Part shown: one piece after another, positions 1 to 5,160 of the stretch | Position numbering within the stretch: position 1 is the stretch's first letter | How the letters are laid out: each line of letters begins with the position of its first letter | NCBI GenBank assembly: GCA_030916795.1 | Contig: JAUPVZ010000050.1 | Location: 1-7,457, forward strand | Source of the DNA: Patescibacteria group bacterium | GTDB lineage: Bacteria; Patescibacteriota; Minisyncoccia; Phycocordibacterales; XYD1-FULL-46-19 | Direction: 5' to 3' | Length of the DNA stretch: 7,457 nucleotides | Made by a program: the position numbers and the translations under genes | Notes under the pieces: generated by a model | Database searches by the model: none | Told to the model about the DNA's origin: nothing | The model's input: only the letters and a program-made list of their open reading frames with translations

Positions 1-730
1 CAGGCAGGAGGTGAGGGTCCGCGGTGTTGCAAACAATATACCCATCGGCCGGCACCCGCTCGGCCAATTCTTTAAACGCTAGTTGGATATCCGCGAGGTC
101 TTTGTAGTAGTCGAGGTGGTCTTCCTCCAAATTAGTAATTACCAAAATATTTGGGTAGAGATTTAAAAACGACCGGCGGTATTCACAAGCCTCGGCAATA
201 AAATACCCGCCCGCAACGCCTGAGCTAGCGCCAGGCTTGCGATGGCGGGCGGGTTTACCCGCGCCAGCAATAAAATTTGATTTGTAATCCTTTAAAAACG
301 AGCCGACAACTACCGTTGGATCAAGTCCTCCGTCGAGAAAAACTTTGGCAATCATTGCCGTAGTTGTCGTCTTACCATGGGTACCAGAAACAGCAATTGT
401 GTATTTATCTTTACTAATTTCCCCCAGCGCTTCGGGGTAAGTCAGCATCGGTATACCTAGCTCCTGGGCTTTCCCAAACTCGGGGTTCGATGGTGGTACG
501 GCAATGGAATAAATAACCAAATCTATATCAGCCGATATGTGTTCGGCTTTTTGGCTGGTATAAATAGTCGCTCCTAGTTTGGCCAGTTCTTCGGTCACTA
601 CCGACGACCCCTGGTCGGAGCCACTTACCGCTTTCCCCTCCAACATCATCATCCGGGCAACCGCGGAAACACCAATCCCCCCAATGCCGATAAAGTGAAC
701 TTTTTTAATATTTTTTAAATCAATATTCAT
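1..730 (-). CDS. murC: UDP-N-acetylmuramate--L-alanine ligase (MurC), N-terminal part, cut by window edge
   Basis: MurC is the cytoplasmic ATP-dependent ligase that joins L-alanine to UDP-MurNAc, the first amino-acid addition in peptidoglycan stem-peptide synthesis. The first 243 residues are visible; the usual length is about 450-480, so the C-terminal half lies outside the window. The N-terminal Rossmann motif FIGIGGIGVSA is at residues 13-23, the ATP-binding loop GTHGKTTT at 116-123, and the central-domain motif EACEYRRSFL at about 181-190 is followed by ITNLEEDHLDYY. The start is ATG at 730; no Shine-Dalgarno precedes it. Residues about 157-175 form an extra loop between 'NF' and 'YFIAEACEY', encoded by a nested palindrome (206-253), and look like an in-frame insertion. 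It lies 68 bp downstream of the Cys/His gene, after a terminator and a 38-bp leader that is repeated upstream of that gene. Confidence 0.95.
   Translation of the reverse strand, partial: MNIDLKNIKKVHFIGIGGIGVSAVARMMMLEGKAVSGSDQGSSVVTEELAKLGATIYTSQKAEHISADIDLVIYSIAVPPSNPEFGKAQELGIPMLTYPEALGEISKDKYTIAVSGTHGKTTTTAMIAKVFLDGGLDPTVVVGSFLKDYKSNFIAGAGKPARHRKPGASSGVAGGYFIAEACEYRRSFLNLYPNILVITNLEEDHLDYYKDLADIQLAFKELAERVPADGYIVCNTADPHLLP
205..264. repeat. Nested GC-rich palindrome inserted in frame in murC
   Basis: The outer arms CCCGCCCGC (206-214) and GCGGGCGGG (245-253) are perfect 9-bp inverted repeats. Inside are CGCAA/TTGCG (212-216, 237-241) and GCCTG/CAGGC (218-222, 232-236). A further small palindrome CGGGT-TT-ACCCG (250-261) overlaps the right edge. 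The segment coincides with residues about 157-175 of MurC, where I expect only a few residues between 'NF' and 'YFIAEACEY'. This resembles an in-frame palindromic element, in the manner of Rickettsia palindromic elements; that comparison is analogy, not sequence identity. Confidence 0.65.
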
Positions 731-736
731 CGCTAC

Positions 737-774
737 ATTTAAACATTTTGTTAAGTAGAAAACAAAAAACCGCC
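737..774 (-). repeat. 38-bp leader repeat, copy 1 (upstream of murC)
   Basis: This 38-bp segment is nearly the same as 1285-1322 (13 identical bases, then a one-base shift, then the shared CAAAAAACCGCC). Each copy ends 6 nt before the start codon of a minus-strand gene. Read on the minus strand it runs from the terminator stem and T-tract through a possible -10 (TCTACT, 754-759) to an ATG at 746. That ATG opens an 8-codon reading frame (MFKCSDEY, stop at 720-722) that overlaps the murC start 16 nt downstream in another frame. Whether the small frame is translated cannot be told from sequence. Confidence 0.6.
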
Positions 775-793
775 CAATTTACTGGCGGTTTTT
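764..793. terminator. Bidirectional-type terminator between the Cys/His gene and murC
   Basis: AAAAACCGCC (765-774) and GGCGGTTTTT (784-793) form a 10-bp stem with a 9-nt loop. On the minus strand the stem is followed by TTTTTTGTTTTC, so it is a good rho-independent terminator for the 799-1278 gene. The A/T symmetry would also let it act on the plus strand. Confidence 0.8.
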
Positions 794-798
794 AGGGG

Positions 799-1278
799 TT
801 ATTTACTCAAATTTTTATGCTTATACATCACAATTATTGGGCGATACTTTGGGGTGCCTATTTTACCAAAAGTTATATGGTGTTTGGCCGGTGTCCCCTT
901 TTTAGAATTATTACTAATCGCCACCTCGTCGCCTAGATAAAAACCTATATGCTGGTGGTCAAAGCTTCCATCCTGTGGTTTGTCCCACACCACCACTACC
1001 CCAGGGACGAGTTTTTTAGTTTTCTGCCAGCCGGCCGTTTCCAGTGCTTTTGCTGTCCCACTTACTGTCGCATGGACTTTGTCGACCAAGCCAAACATGG
1101 CTAATACCCCCGACACAAAGAAAGCACATGACAAATCTCCCTTATTTAAAATATCTTTTTTGTCTTTACCCACCAGGAAAAAAGCCGATTGAAACATTTT
1201 GGAGCCAACGCTGGTTTCGATGACCGTAAGCACGGTCTCCAAGGTCAAAGGTTTAATTTTTATTTTTTTATGAATCAT
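799..1278 (-). CDS. Putative Cys/His hydrolase, NlpC/P60- or CHAP-like fold
   Basis: This is a 159-residue protein. The pattern 'GDLSCAFFVSGVLAMFG' (Cys51), then 'PGVVVVWDK' (92-100), then 'DHQHIGFYLGDEVAISNN' (His108/His110, Asn123/Asn124) follows the order nucleophilic Cys, core strand, catalytic His and polar residue seen in NlpC/P60 and CHAP peptidoglycan amidases and peptidases. The assignment comes from this motif order and is tentative. No signal peptide or clear membrane helix is visible, so export is unexplained if the target is cell-wall peptidoglycan. The start is ATG at 1278 without a Shine-Dalgarno. It lies between an unknown gene and murC, bracketed by terminators at 764-793 and 1318-1343, so it is probably transcribed alone. 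Alternatives are an intracellular cysteine peptidase or an enzyme acting on wall precursors. Confidence 0.6.
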   Translation of the reverse strand: MIHKKIKIKPLTLETVLTVIETSVGSKMFQSAFFLVGKDKKDILNKGDLSCAFFVSGVLAMFGLVDKVHATVSGTAKALETAGWQKTKKLVPGVVVVWDKPQDGSFDHQHIGFYLGDEVAISNNSKKGTPAKHHITFGKIGTPKYRPIIVMYKHKNLSK

Positions 1279-1284
1279 TTTTTA

Positions 1285-1322
1285 ATTTAAACATTTTCTA
1301 AGTATAAAAACAAAAAACCGCC
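1285..1322 (-). repeat. 38-bp leader repeat, copy 2 (upstream of the Cys/His gene)
   Basis: Second copy of the segment at 737-774, with the same spacing of 6 nt to the gene start at 1278. On the minus strand it carries a -10-like TATACT (1301-1306) whose expected transcription start, about 7 nt downstream, falls on an ATG at 1294. That ATG opens an 8-codon frame (MFKLKNDS, stop at 1268-1270) overlapping the real start, exactly 16 nt away as in copy 1. No convincing -35 is present. The copies probably arose by duplication of a terminator-plus-leader block. Confidence 0.6.
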
Positions 1323-1343
1323 ACTAGCTAACGCTAGCGGCGG
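1312..1343 (-). terminator. Terminator after the 234-residue gene
   Basis: CCGCC-A-CTAGC (1318-1328) pairs with GCTAGC-GGCGG (1333-1343), with one mismatch and a short loop. On the minus strand the stem is followed by TTTTTTG (1317-1311). It closes transcription of the 1372-2076 gene and shares the CCGCC/GGCGG plus T-run design of the terminator at 764-793. Confidence 0.8.
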
Positions 1344-1357
1344 TACGCGACATCTGA

Positions 1358-1378
1358 TCACGGGTCACGGGTCACGGG
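1358..1378. repeat. Three tandem copies of TCACGGG at the stop codon of the 234-residue gene
   Basis: TCACGGG occurs at 1358-1364, 1365-1371 and 1372-1378. On the minus strand each unit reads CCCGTGA. The copy at 1372-1378 contains the gene's TGA stop (1372-1374). Because the period is 7, the three TGA triplets fall in three different frames, so translation is stopped in all frames. Confidence 0.85.
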
Positions 1379-2076
1379 ACGATGAAAGCAAAGCCTAAGC
1401 TGTCATTCCTCTCTTTTCCAGGAAACGGGTCCCCGTAGTCAAATAACCACCGACCAGCACCTTCGCCATGACAAGAAAACACCTCCAGGTTGCCGTCAGG
1501 AAAACCTTTGTCAGGGATCCGAAACGGTTCGTGCATAACGACGATTGTTTTGAAACCCATAGATTTCAACTGACAGTCGAAAAACGCGTTACGAACAAGG
1601 CAAGCAACCTCCCAATGAGGCTTACCCCAATTGCGTTTTTTGGCCACAGCACGAATCTGTTCCATCATGATACTTCCGCCGTTGTTGTTGTAATTCTTGC
1701 TCGGATACACCACAACATTGTAGACAACCCCATTGGTCGGTGGTTCAGATGCAAAATTAAGAAGCATCCTCTCCGCCCTATCGCCAATATGCCAAGCATA
1801 GCGTCTGAGGTAATCCTCCCACTGGTAGTTAGTAAACCCATTGGAAACCACAGTGAAGCAGATGTTGCCATCTTCATCTTTTTTCCATTCTGTGGTTGTC
1901 GGTGTAACCGGCCTGGGTGCAATCAACCCCTCGATTAGATTCTCCTTCAATCTCGCTTGATTATCTTCATAACGCTTGGCAGTTTCTTGGTCAATTTCCC
2001 CTGGACGAGGCAACGACTTCAATACTGCCGCCTGAAAATTGATGTACCAACCTGGGATCAAGGGTGTGCCACTCAT
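1372..2076 (-). CDS. Hypothetical protein, 234 residues, family not recognised
   Basis: I do not recognise this protein. It is soluble in appearance: no signal peptide and no membrane helix. The N-terminal 50 residues are charged and probably helical (ETAKRYEDNQARLKENLIEG, 31-50). The middle alternates beta-like and helical stretches (VVYNVVVYPSKNYNNNGG, 117-134). The C-terminal half holds three cysteines (C159, C168, C202), a 'MHEPFRIPDKGFPDGN' segment (181-196) and an aromatic 'GRWLFDYGDPFPG' (208-220). The start at 2076 is supported by AAAGGAA 8 nt upstream. This is one of only two genes here with a purine-rich, SD-like site, and it has a consensus promoter and an about 70-nt leader, unlike the neighbouring mur genes. 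It interrupts murD and murC with its own promoter and terminator, so it looks like an independent cargo gene. No function is proposed. Confidence 0.85.
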   Translation of the reverse strand: MSGTPLIPGWYINFQAAVLKSLPRPGEIDQETAKRYEDNQARLKENLIEGLIAPRPVTPTTTEWKKDEDGNICFTVVSNGFTNYQWEDYLRRYAWHIGDRAERMLLNFASEPPTNGVVYNVVVYPSKNYNNNGGSIMMEQIRAVAKKRNWGKPHWEVACLVRNAFFDCQLKSMGFKTIVVMHEPFRIPDKGFPDGNLEVFSCHGEGAGRWLFDYGDPFPGKERNDSLGFAFIVP

Positions 2077-2119
2077 GGTGGATGTTCCTTTCTCTTACTC
2101 TTGTCTTAGAGACCATTTT

Positions 2120-2142
2120 GATAGTTACTTACATTCACTATC
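2120..2142 (-). promoter_or_regulatory. Inverted repeat in the 5' leader of the 234-residue gene
   Basis: GATAGT (2120-2125) and ACTATC (2137-2142) form a 6-bp inverted repeat with an 11-nt spacer. It lies just downstream of the predicted transcription start (about 2146). It could be an operator or a weak leader hairpin. Evidence is limited to the symmetry and its place. Confidence 0.3.
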
Positions 2143-2152
2143 TCTACTTATC

Positions 2153-2181
2153 ATTATATCAAAATAATTTTTATCTGTCAA
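2153..2181 (-). promoter_or_regulatory. Consensus housekeeping promoter for the 234-residue gene
   Basis: On the minus strand, TTGACA (2176-2181) and TATAAT (2153-2158) are separated by exactly 17 bp. The -10 also carries the extended TGA just upstream (2159-2161). Both hexamers match the sigma-70 consensus completely. The start of transcription is expected near 2146, giving a leader of about 70 nt. It is the strongest promoter in the window by eye. Confidence 0.9.
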
Positions 2182-2200
2182 ATAAATTAAGTAAACAACC

Positions 2201-3592
2201 CTATAAGGAACCAAATACCTCCACAAACTGATCATTCCGTTGATACTCATTTTGGAACACCCCAAAACTGGCGGCCCCTGGTGATAGTAATATCATATCA
2301 CCAGTTTCAGCCACTGCTTTTGCCGAGGCAAAAGCAGTGGCCATCGAGTCTACTACTACCACCTCCGCCCCCACCGACAAAACTGCCTTTATTTTCTCGG
2401 TGGCTTTACCGGTAAACAAAATAAATTTTTTGACATAAGCTGGCACAACTTTTGCATACTCGGCAAAGTCTAGTTCTTTGTCGGCTCCCCCACCCAGCAA
2501 AATGATTTTACCTTTAAAATTTGGAAAGGATTTTACGGCGGCAATTGTTCCATCCGGGGTCGTGGCATTGTTGTCGTTGTAGTAAGTAATGCCATTTTTT
2601 TCGCCCAAATATTCGAGCCGGCCCGGCAAACCCGGAAAACTCTCCACCACCTCCTTTATTTTCTCTTCACTTACACCCAGCTCACGCGCGGCCGCTACGG
2701 CAAGTGATGCATTGTAGCGGTTATGCTCACCGGGCATTTTAAGTTGCCAGTCCTCCGGCAAACTAGCCGGCACGACGATTTTTGATTTTATTTGGCCCTC
2801 ATATTTTTCCCGCACCAGTGGCTCGGCCTGCGAACCCATGATTAAAATATCTTCAGTGGTTTGGTGGAGAAAAATCTGGGCTTTGTCTTCTAAATACAAA
2901 TCTCGATTGCCTTTGTAAAAGTTTAGGTGGTCGTCCATAAAAACCGTAAAGACCGAGAGGTGTGGGCTTTTTTTGATACCACCGAGGCCATGTAGCGCCC
3001 ACGAGTCGAGCTCCATTACCACCATATCTCCAGCTTGTATTTCTTCAAGTAGTGCCAAAGTGGAAACATTACGAACATTGCCCCCTAGAAACAGCTTTCG
3101 GCCAGAGCTGTTTCGGCCGACCTCCCCAGAGGGGAGGTTTAGGCCATTCTTTAATATCTCATACAAAAGATGAGTCACGGTCGACTTGCCCCGAGTACCA
3201 GTCACTCCGACCAATTGTACTTCTGGAGCAAGATAGGCAAAAAGCGATTCACTAACAAATATCGGGATATTATTTTTCCGTGCCTCGGCCAAATAAATAG
3301 AGTCTAGTGGCACATTGCCGGGTTGGAGGACAAAGTCCGGCCCACCCGAGGTGGGTCCGCCTTGGGCGGAAAAATCTTCCAGTCGGTGCTCACCTAAAAC
3401 GTAGTTTATATTTTCATAACCAGCCAAAGCATCGACAGAGGGCTTCAATTCTTCCGCCGTTTTGATATCAGTAATGGTTAAAATTGCCCCCTGTTTAGCC
3501 AAAAACTTAGCGTCGTTAAGAGCTCCACCGTTGAGACCCAAGCCCATTATGGTAATTTTTTTTCCTTTTAGAAATTTCTTATAGCTTTGCAC
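2201..3592 (-). CDS. murD: UDP-N-acetylmuramoyl-L-alanine--D-glutamate ligase (MurD)
   Basis: MurD adds D-glutamate to UDP-MurNAc-L-Ala in the cytoplasm using ATP. The 463 residues span the three Mur-ligase domains. The N-terminal Rossmann segment is KKITIMGLGLNGG (11-23), the ATP loop is GTRGKST (132-138), and GEHNRYNA is at 288-295. K237 in 'YLEDKAQIF' fits the carbamylated lysine of the family, and the C-terminal domain has 'LLSPGAASFGVF' (435-446). It departs from E. coli MurD in having Arg for Asn in the loop, 'ELDSWALHGL' for the usual 'ELSSFQL' motif, and 'NDNNATTPDG' for 'NDSKATN'; as I recall these are usual in CPR MurD. The start is GTG at 3592, 15 nt after the murA stop, with a TATAAT just upstream and no Shine-Dalgarno. 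Two palindrome-encoded segments (residues 75-84 and about 150-164) look like in-frame insertions. No terminator is visible after the stop. Confidence 0.95.
   Translation of the reverse strand: MQSYKKFLKGKKITIMGLGLNGGALNDAKFLAKQGAILTITDIKTAEELKPSVDALAGYENINYVLGEHRLEDFSAQGGPTSGGPDFVLQPGNVPLDSIYLAEARKNNIPIFVSESLFAYLAPEVQLVGVTGTRGKSTVTHLLYEILKNGLNLPSGEVGRNSSGRKLFLGGNVRNVSTLALLEEIQAGDMVVMELDSWALHGLGGIKKSPHLSVFTVFMDDHLNFYKGNRDLYLEDKAQIFLHQTTEDILIMGSQAEPLVREKYEGQIKSKIVVPASLPEDWQLKMPGEHNRYNASLAVAAARELGVSEEKIKEVVESFPGLPGRLEYLGEKNGITYYNDNNATTPDGTIAAVKSFPNFKGKIILLGGGADKELDFAEYAKVVPAYVKKFILFTGKATEKIKAVLSVGAEVVVVDSMATAFASAKAVAETGDMILLSPGAASFGVFQNEYQRNDQFVEVFGSL
2310..2341. repeat. Perfect 15-bp palindrome inside murD
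   Basis: GCCACTGCTTTTGCC (2310-2324) and its exact reverse complement (2327-2341) are separated by only GA. The segment encodes murD residues 418-428 (ATAFASAKAVA), where no extra residues are apparent compared with the family. It would form a very stable hairpin in mRNA, or a cruciform in DNA. A smaller palindrome, CTGGTGATA/TATCACCAG (2278-2286, 2296-2304), lies beside it. Confidence 0.85.
3088..3145. repeat. Compound palindrome inserted in frame in murD (residues about 150-168)
   Basis: Two palindromes lie back to back. GAAACAGCT (3088-3096) pairs with AGCTGTTTC (3106-3114). ACCTCCCC (3120-3127) pairs with GGGGAGGT (3131-3138) around AGA, and this is flanked by GGCC at 3115-3118 and 3142-3145. 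The translated segment 'GLNLPSGEVGRNSSG' (150-164) separates 'YEILKN' from 'RKLFLGGN', where I would expect only a few residues. It looks like an in-frame mobile or amplified palindromic element. Confidence 0.65.
3341..3370. repeat. Tandem pair of small hairpins in frame in murD (residues 75-84)
   Basis: CCCACC-CGA-GGTGGG (3341-3355) is followed directly by TCCGCC-TTG-GGCGGA (3356-3370): two perfect 6-bp hairpins, 30 bp in total. The block falls exactly on codon boundaries and encodes SAQGGPTSGG between 'LEDF' and 'PDFVLQPGN'. Low-complexity Gly/Pro/Ser content and the exact 10-codon length point to an inserted palindromic unit. Confidence 0.65.
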
Positions 3593-3601
3593 AATATTGA
3601 A

Positions 3602-3630
3602 ATTATATTACAAACCTCTAATTATATCGA
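3602..3630 (-). promoter_or_regulatory. Candidate murD promoter giving a nearly leaderless mRNA
   Basis: On the minus strand TATAAT (3602-3607) lies 9 nt before the GTG start at 3592. TCGATA (3625-3630, four of six matches to TTGACA) lies 17 bp upstream, within the end of murA. Transcription would start around 3595, leaving a leader of about 3 nt. murD may also be co-transcribed with murA. Confidence 0.5.
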
Positions 3631-5137
3631 TTTTGGCTCCAATTTTATTTAGCCTTTGAGCAATATCTTCATACCCTCTGCTAATTGAATATACATTACG
3701 CAAAGTCGATACCCCTTCGGCACCGAGCATTGCAATCAGTACGATTACGGCTGGACGAAGAGCAGGTGGACAAACTACTTGGGACGCTTTTAATTTAGTT
3801 GGCCCCTGGATGAATACCCGATGAGGATCAGCTAAAGTAATCTGAGCCCCGAGACGATTTAGTTCAGTAAAATAAATTGCCCGATTTTCCCACATCCAAT
3901 CATGAATCATCGTCACTCCTTTAGCCTGTGTAGCAATTGGAACAAAAAATGGTAGGTTGTCACTATTTATACCAGGATAAGGAAGGGCATGGATTTTATC
4001 AGGCGGGGCAACCAATTTGGAGGGGTTTATTATAATATCTACCAATTTAGTTCGTCCGTTGTCGGCTAGATACTCTTTAGAGGTAGTATATTTAAGACCC
4101 ATTTTTTTTAATTTAACCATCTCTAATTTTAGGAAATCAATCGGGGCCCTAGTGACAGTTAAATGTGAATCGGTAACAATAGCTGCCGCAATAAACAACA
4201 TTGCCTCAATTGGATCTTCGCTATTGGTATGTTCGATCGGTATATTTATTTCCTTAACCCCATGCACAACCAATGTTGTGGTACCAATACCTTCGATTTT
4301 AACCCCACATTTTTCTAAGAAAAAACAAACATCTTGAACTTGATAATTTGGGGGTGCAAATTCAATTATAGTTTTACCAGGTATTAAGGCGGCGGCCATC
4401 AAAATATTTTCCGTAGCTGTATCACTTGCTTCATACATCACTATTTCAGCTGGTCTTGTTTTTTGGAGGGAAACCAAATAATGGTCACTCTTGGTTGTTA
4501 TCTTATAGCCCAAAGCTTCCAACCCATGCCTATGGGCTTCGATAGTTCGATTGCCCATTTTGCACCCACCTGCATGGGGAATAGAAAAAGTTGACACTCG
4601 ATGAGCCAATGGCCCAATGACCATCAAAATCGACCTTATCATTTTAGCCGCCTCAATATCTAAATTCTCCATAATAAACCGTGCTGGCGGCTTCACCTCC
4701 ACAGAACGGTCACCAAGCCAGGTTACCTTTACCCCAATACTTTGAAAAATTTCAATTAATCTCTTAACCTCCTCAATTTTAGGGATATTTCTTAAAATAG
4801 TTTTGTTTTTATTTAGAAGTGCCGCACACAATAAACCCAAAGCTCCATTTTTAGACGGATTAGTCTCGATAGAGCCGCTTAACTTATGCCCTCCTTCGAC
4901 TCTAAAATCAATCGTCTCATCGATGGTAATCAAGCTATGCTCTAGGGCCTCACCAATTTTGGCAATCTCTTTAGTGGTAAGATTTTGGCGCCCAGACTCA
5001 ATACGAGCCACCGCACTCTGGACCGTTTTTAGTCTCTTGGCAAATTGGGCTTGAGTTAAACCCCTTCTTTCTCTTAAAACTCGAATAAAATTACCTAGCT
5101 TCTCTTGCGCGAGCTGTTGTTCATCCTTTTTCATCAT
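3608..5137 (-). CDS. murA: MurA-family UDP-GlcNAc enolpyruvyl transferase with N-terminal XRE helix-turn-helix
   Basis: MurA transfers enolpyruvate from PEP to UDP-GlcNAc, the first committed peptidoglycan step. This protein has 509 residues, against about 420 for ordinary MurA. Residues about 14-70 are an XRE-type helix-turn-helix ('RRGLTQAQFAKRLKTVQSAV', 24-43, then 'ARIESGR', 44-50). Residues about 78-509 are the EPSP-synthase-like barrel. E. coli counterparts visible by alignment are K22/N23 (K96/N97), R91 (R168), C115 (C192 in GGCKMGNR), R120 (R197), D305 (D393), R331 (R419), R371 (R461) and R397 (R487). Nucleotide-site motifs differ: 'RTIEAH' for 'RPVDLH', 'APPNYQ' for 'AAREPE', 'SEDPIEAM' for 'PDRIETGT'. 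From memory, actinobacteria carry HTH-MurA proteins with the same variant motifs, so this looks like a distinct conserved subfamily. ATG at 5137 was chosen; a second ATG at 5134 is equally possible. It is divergent from murB and 15 nt upstream of murD. Confidence 0.9.
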   Translation of the reverse strand: MMKKDEQQLAQEKLGNFIRVLRERRGLTQAQFAKRLKTVQSAVARIESGRQNLTTKEIAKIGEALEHSLITIDETIDFRVEGGHKLSGSIETNPSKNGALGLLCAALLNKNKTILRNIPKIEEVKRLIEIFQSIGVKVTWLGDRSVEVKPPARFIMENLDIEAAKMIRSILMVIGPLAHRVSTFSIPHAGGCKMGNRTIEAHRHGLEALGYKITTKSDHYLVSLQKTRPAEIVMYEASDTATENILMAAALIPGKTIIEFAPPNYQVQDVCFFLEKCGVKIEGIGTTTLVVHGVKEINIPIEHTNSEDPIEAMLFIAAAIVTDSHLTVTRAPIDFLKLEMVKLKKMGLKYTTSKEYLADNGRTKLVDIIINPSKLVAPPDKIHALPYPGINSDNLPFFVPIATQAKGVTMIHDWMWENRAIYFTELNRLGAQITLADPHRVFIQGPTKLKASQVVCPPALRPAVIVLIAMLGAEGVSTLRNVYSISRGYEDIAQRLNKIGAKIDIIRGL

Positions 5138-5149
5138 ATCTTATATGAT
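5133..5149. promoter_or_regulatory. Candidate operator: 7-bp inverted repeat over the murA start and murB -10
   Basis: ATCATAT (5133-5139), CTT spacer, ATATGAT (5143-5149). The repeat covers the first murA ATG and reaches into the second, and it touches the first base of the murB TATAAT box. A dimer of an XRE-type HTH protein commonly binds such a symmetric site, and the adjacent gene encodes one. Binding by the HTH-MurA protein is inference. The region is very AT-rich, so chance symmetry is possible. Confidence 0.45.
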
Positions 5150-5160
5150 ATAATATATAA
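5138..5160. promoter_or_regulatory. Divergent murA/murB promoter region, 23 bp
   Basis: For murB, the plus strand shows an extended -10, TG-A-TATAAT (5146-5154), ending 6 nt before the ATG at 5161; transcription would begin on or next to the start codon, giving a leaderless mRNA. For murA, the minus strand offers TATATT (5152-5157) or TATAAG (5140-5145), giving leaders of about 8 nt or none. No Shine-Dalgarno fits on either side. The two promoters overlap, so they cannot easily be occupied at the same time. Confidence 0.7.

Noticed and set aside
1468..1938. 156-codon plus-strand frame opposite the 234-residue gene
   Set aside because: It is antisense to a gene with a consensus promoter, SD-like site and terminator, has no start signals of its own, and its sequence is not protein-like.
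4017..4337. 106-codon plus-strand frame within murA
   Set aside because: Shadow frame opposite strongly conserved MurA motifs; no promoter or ribosome-binding site.
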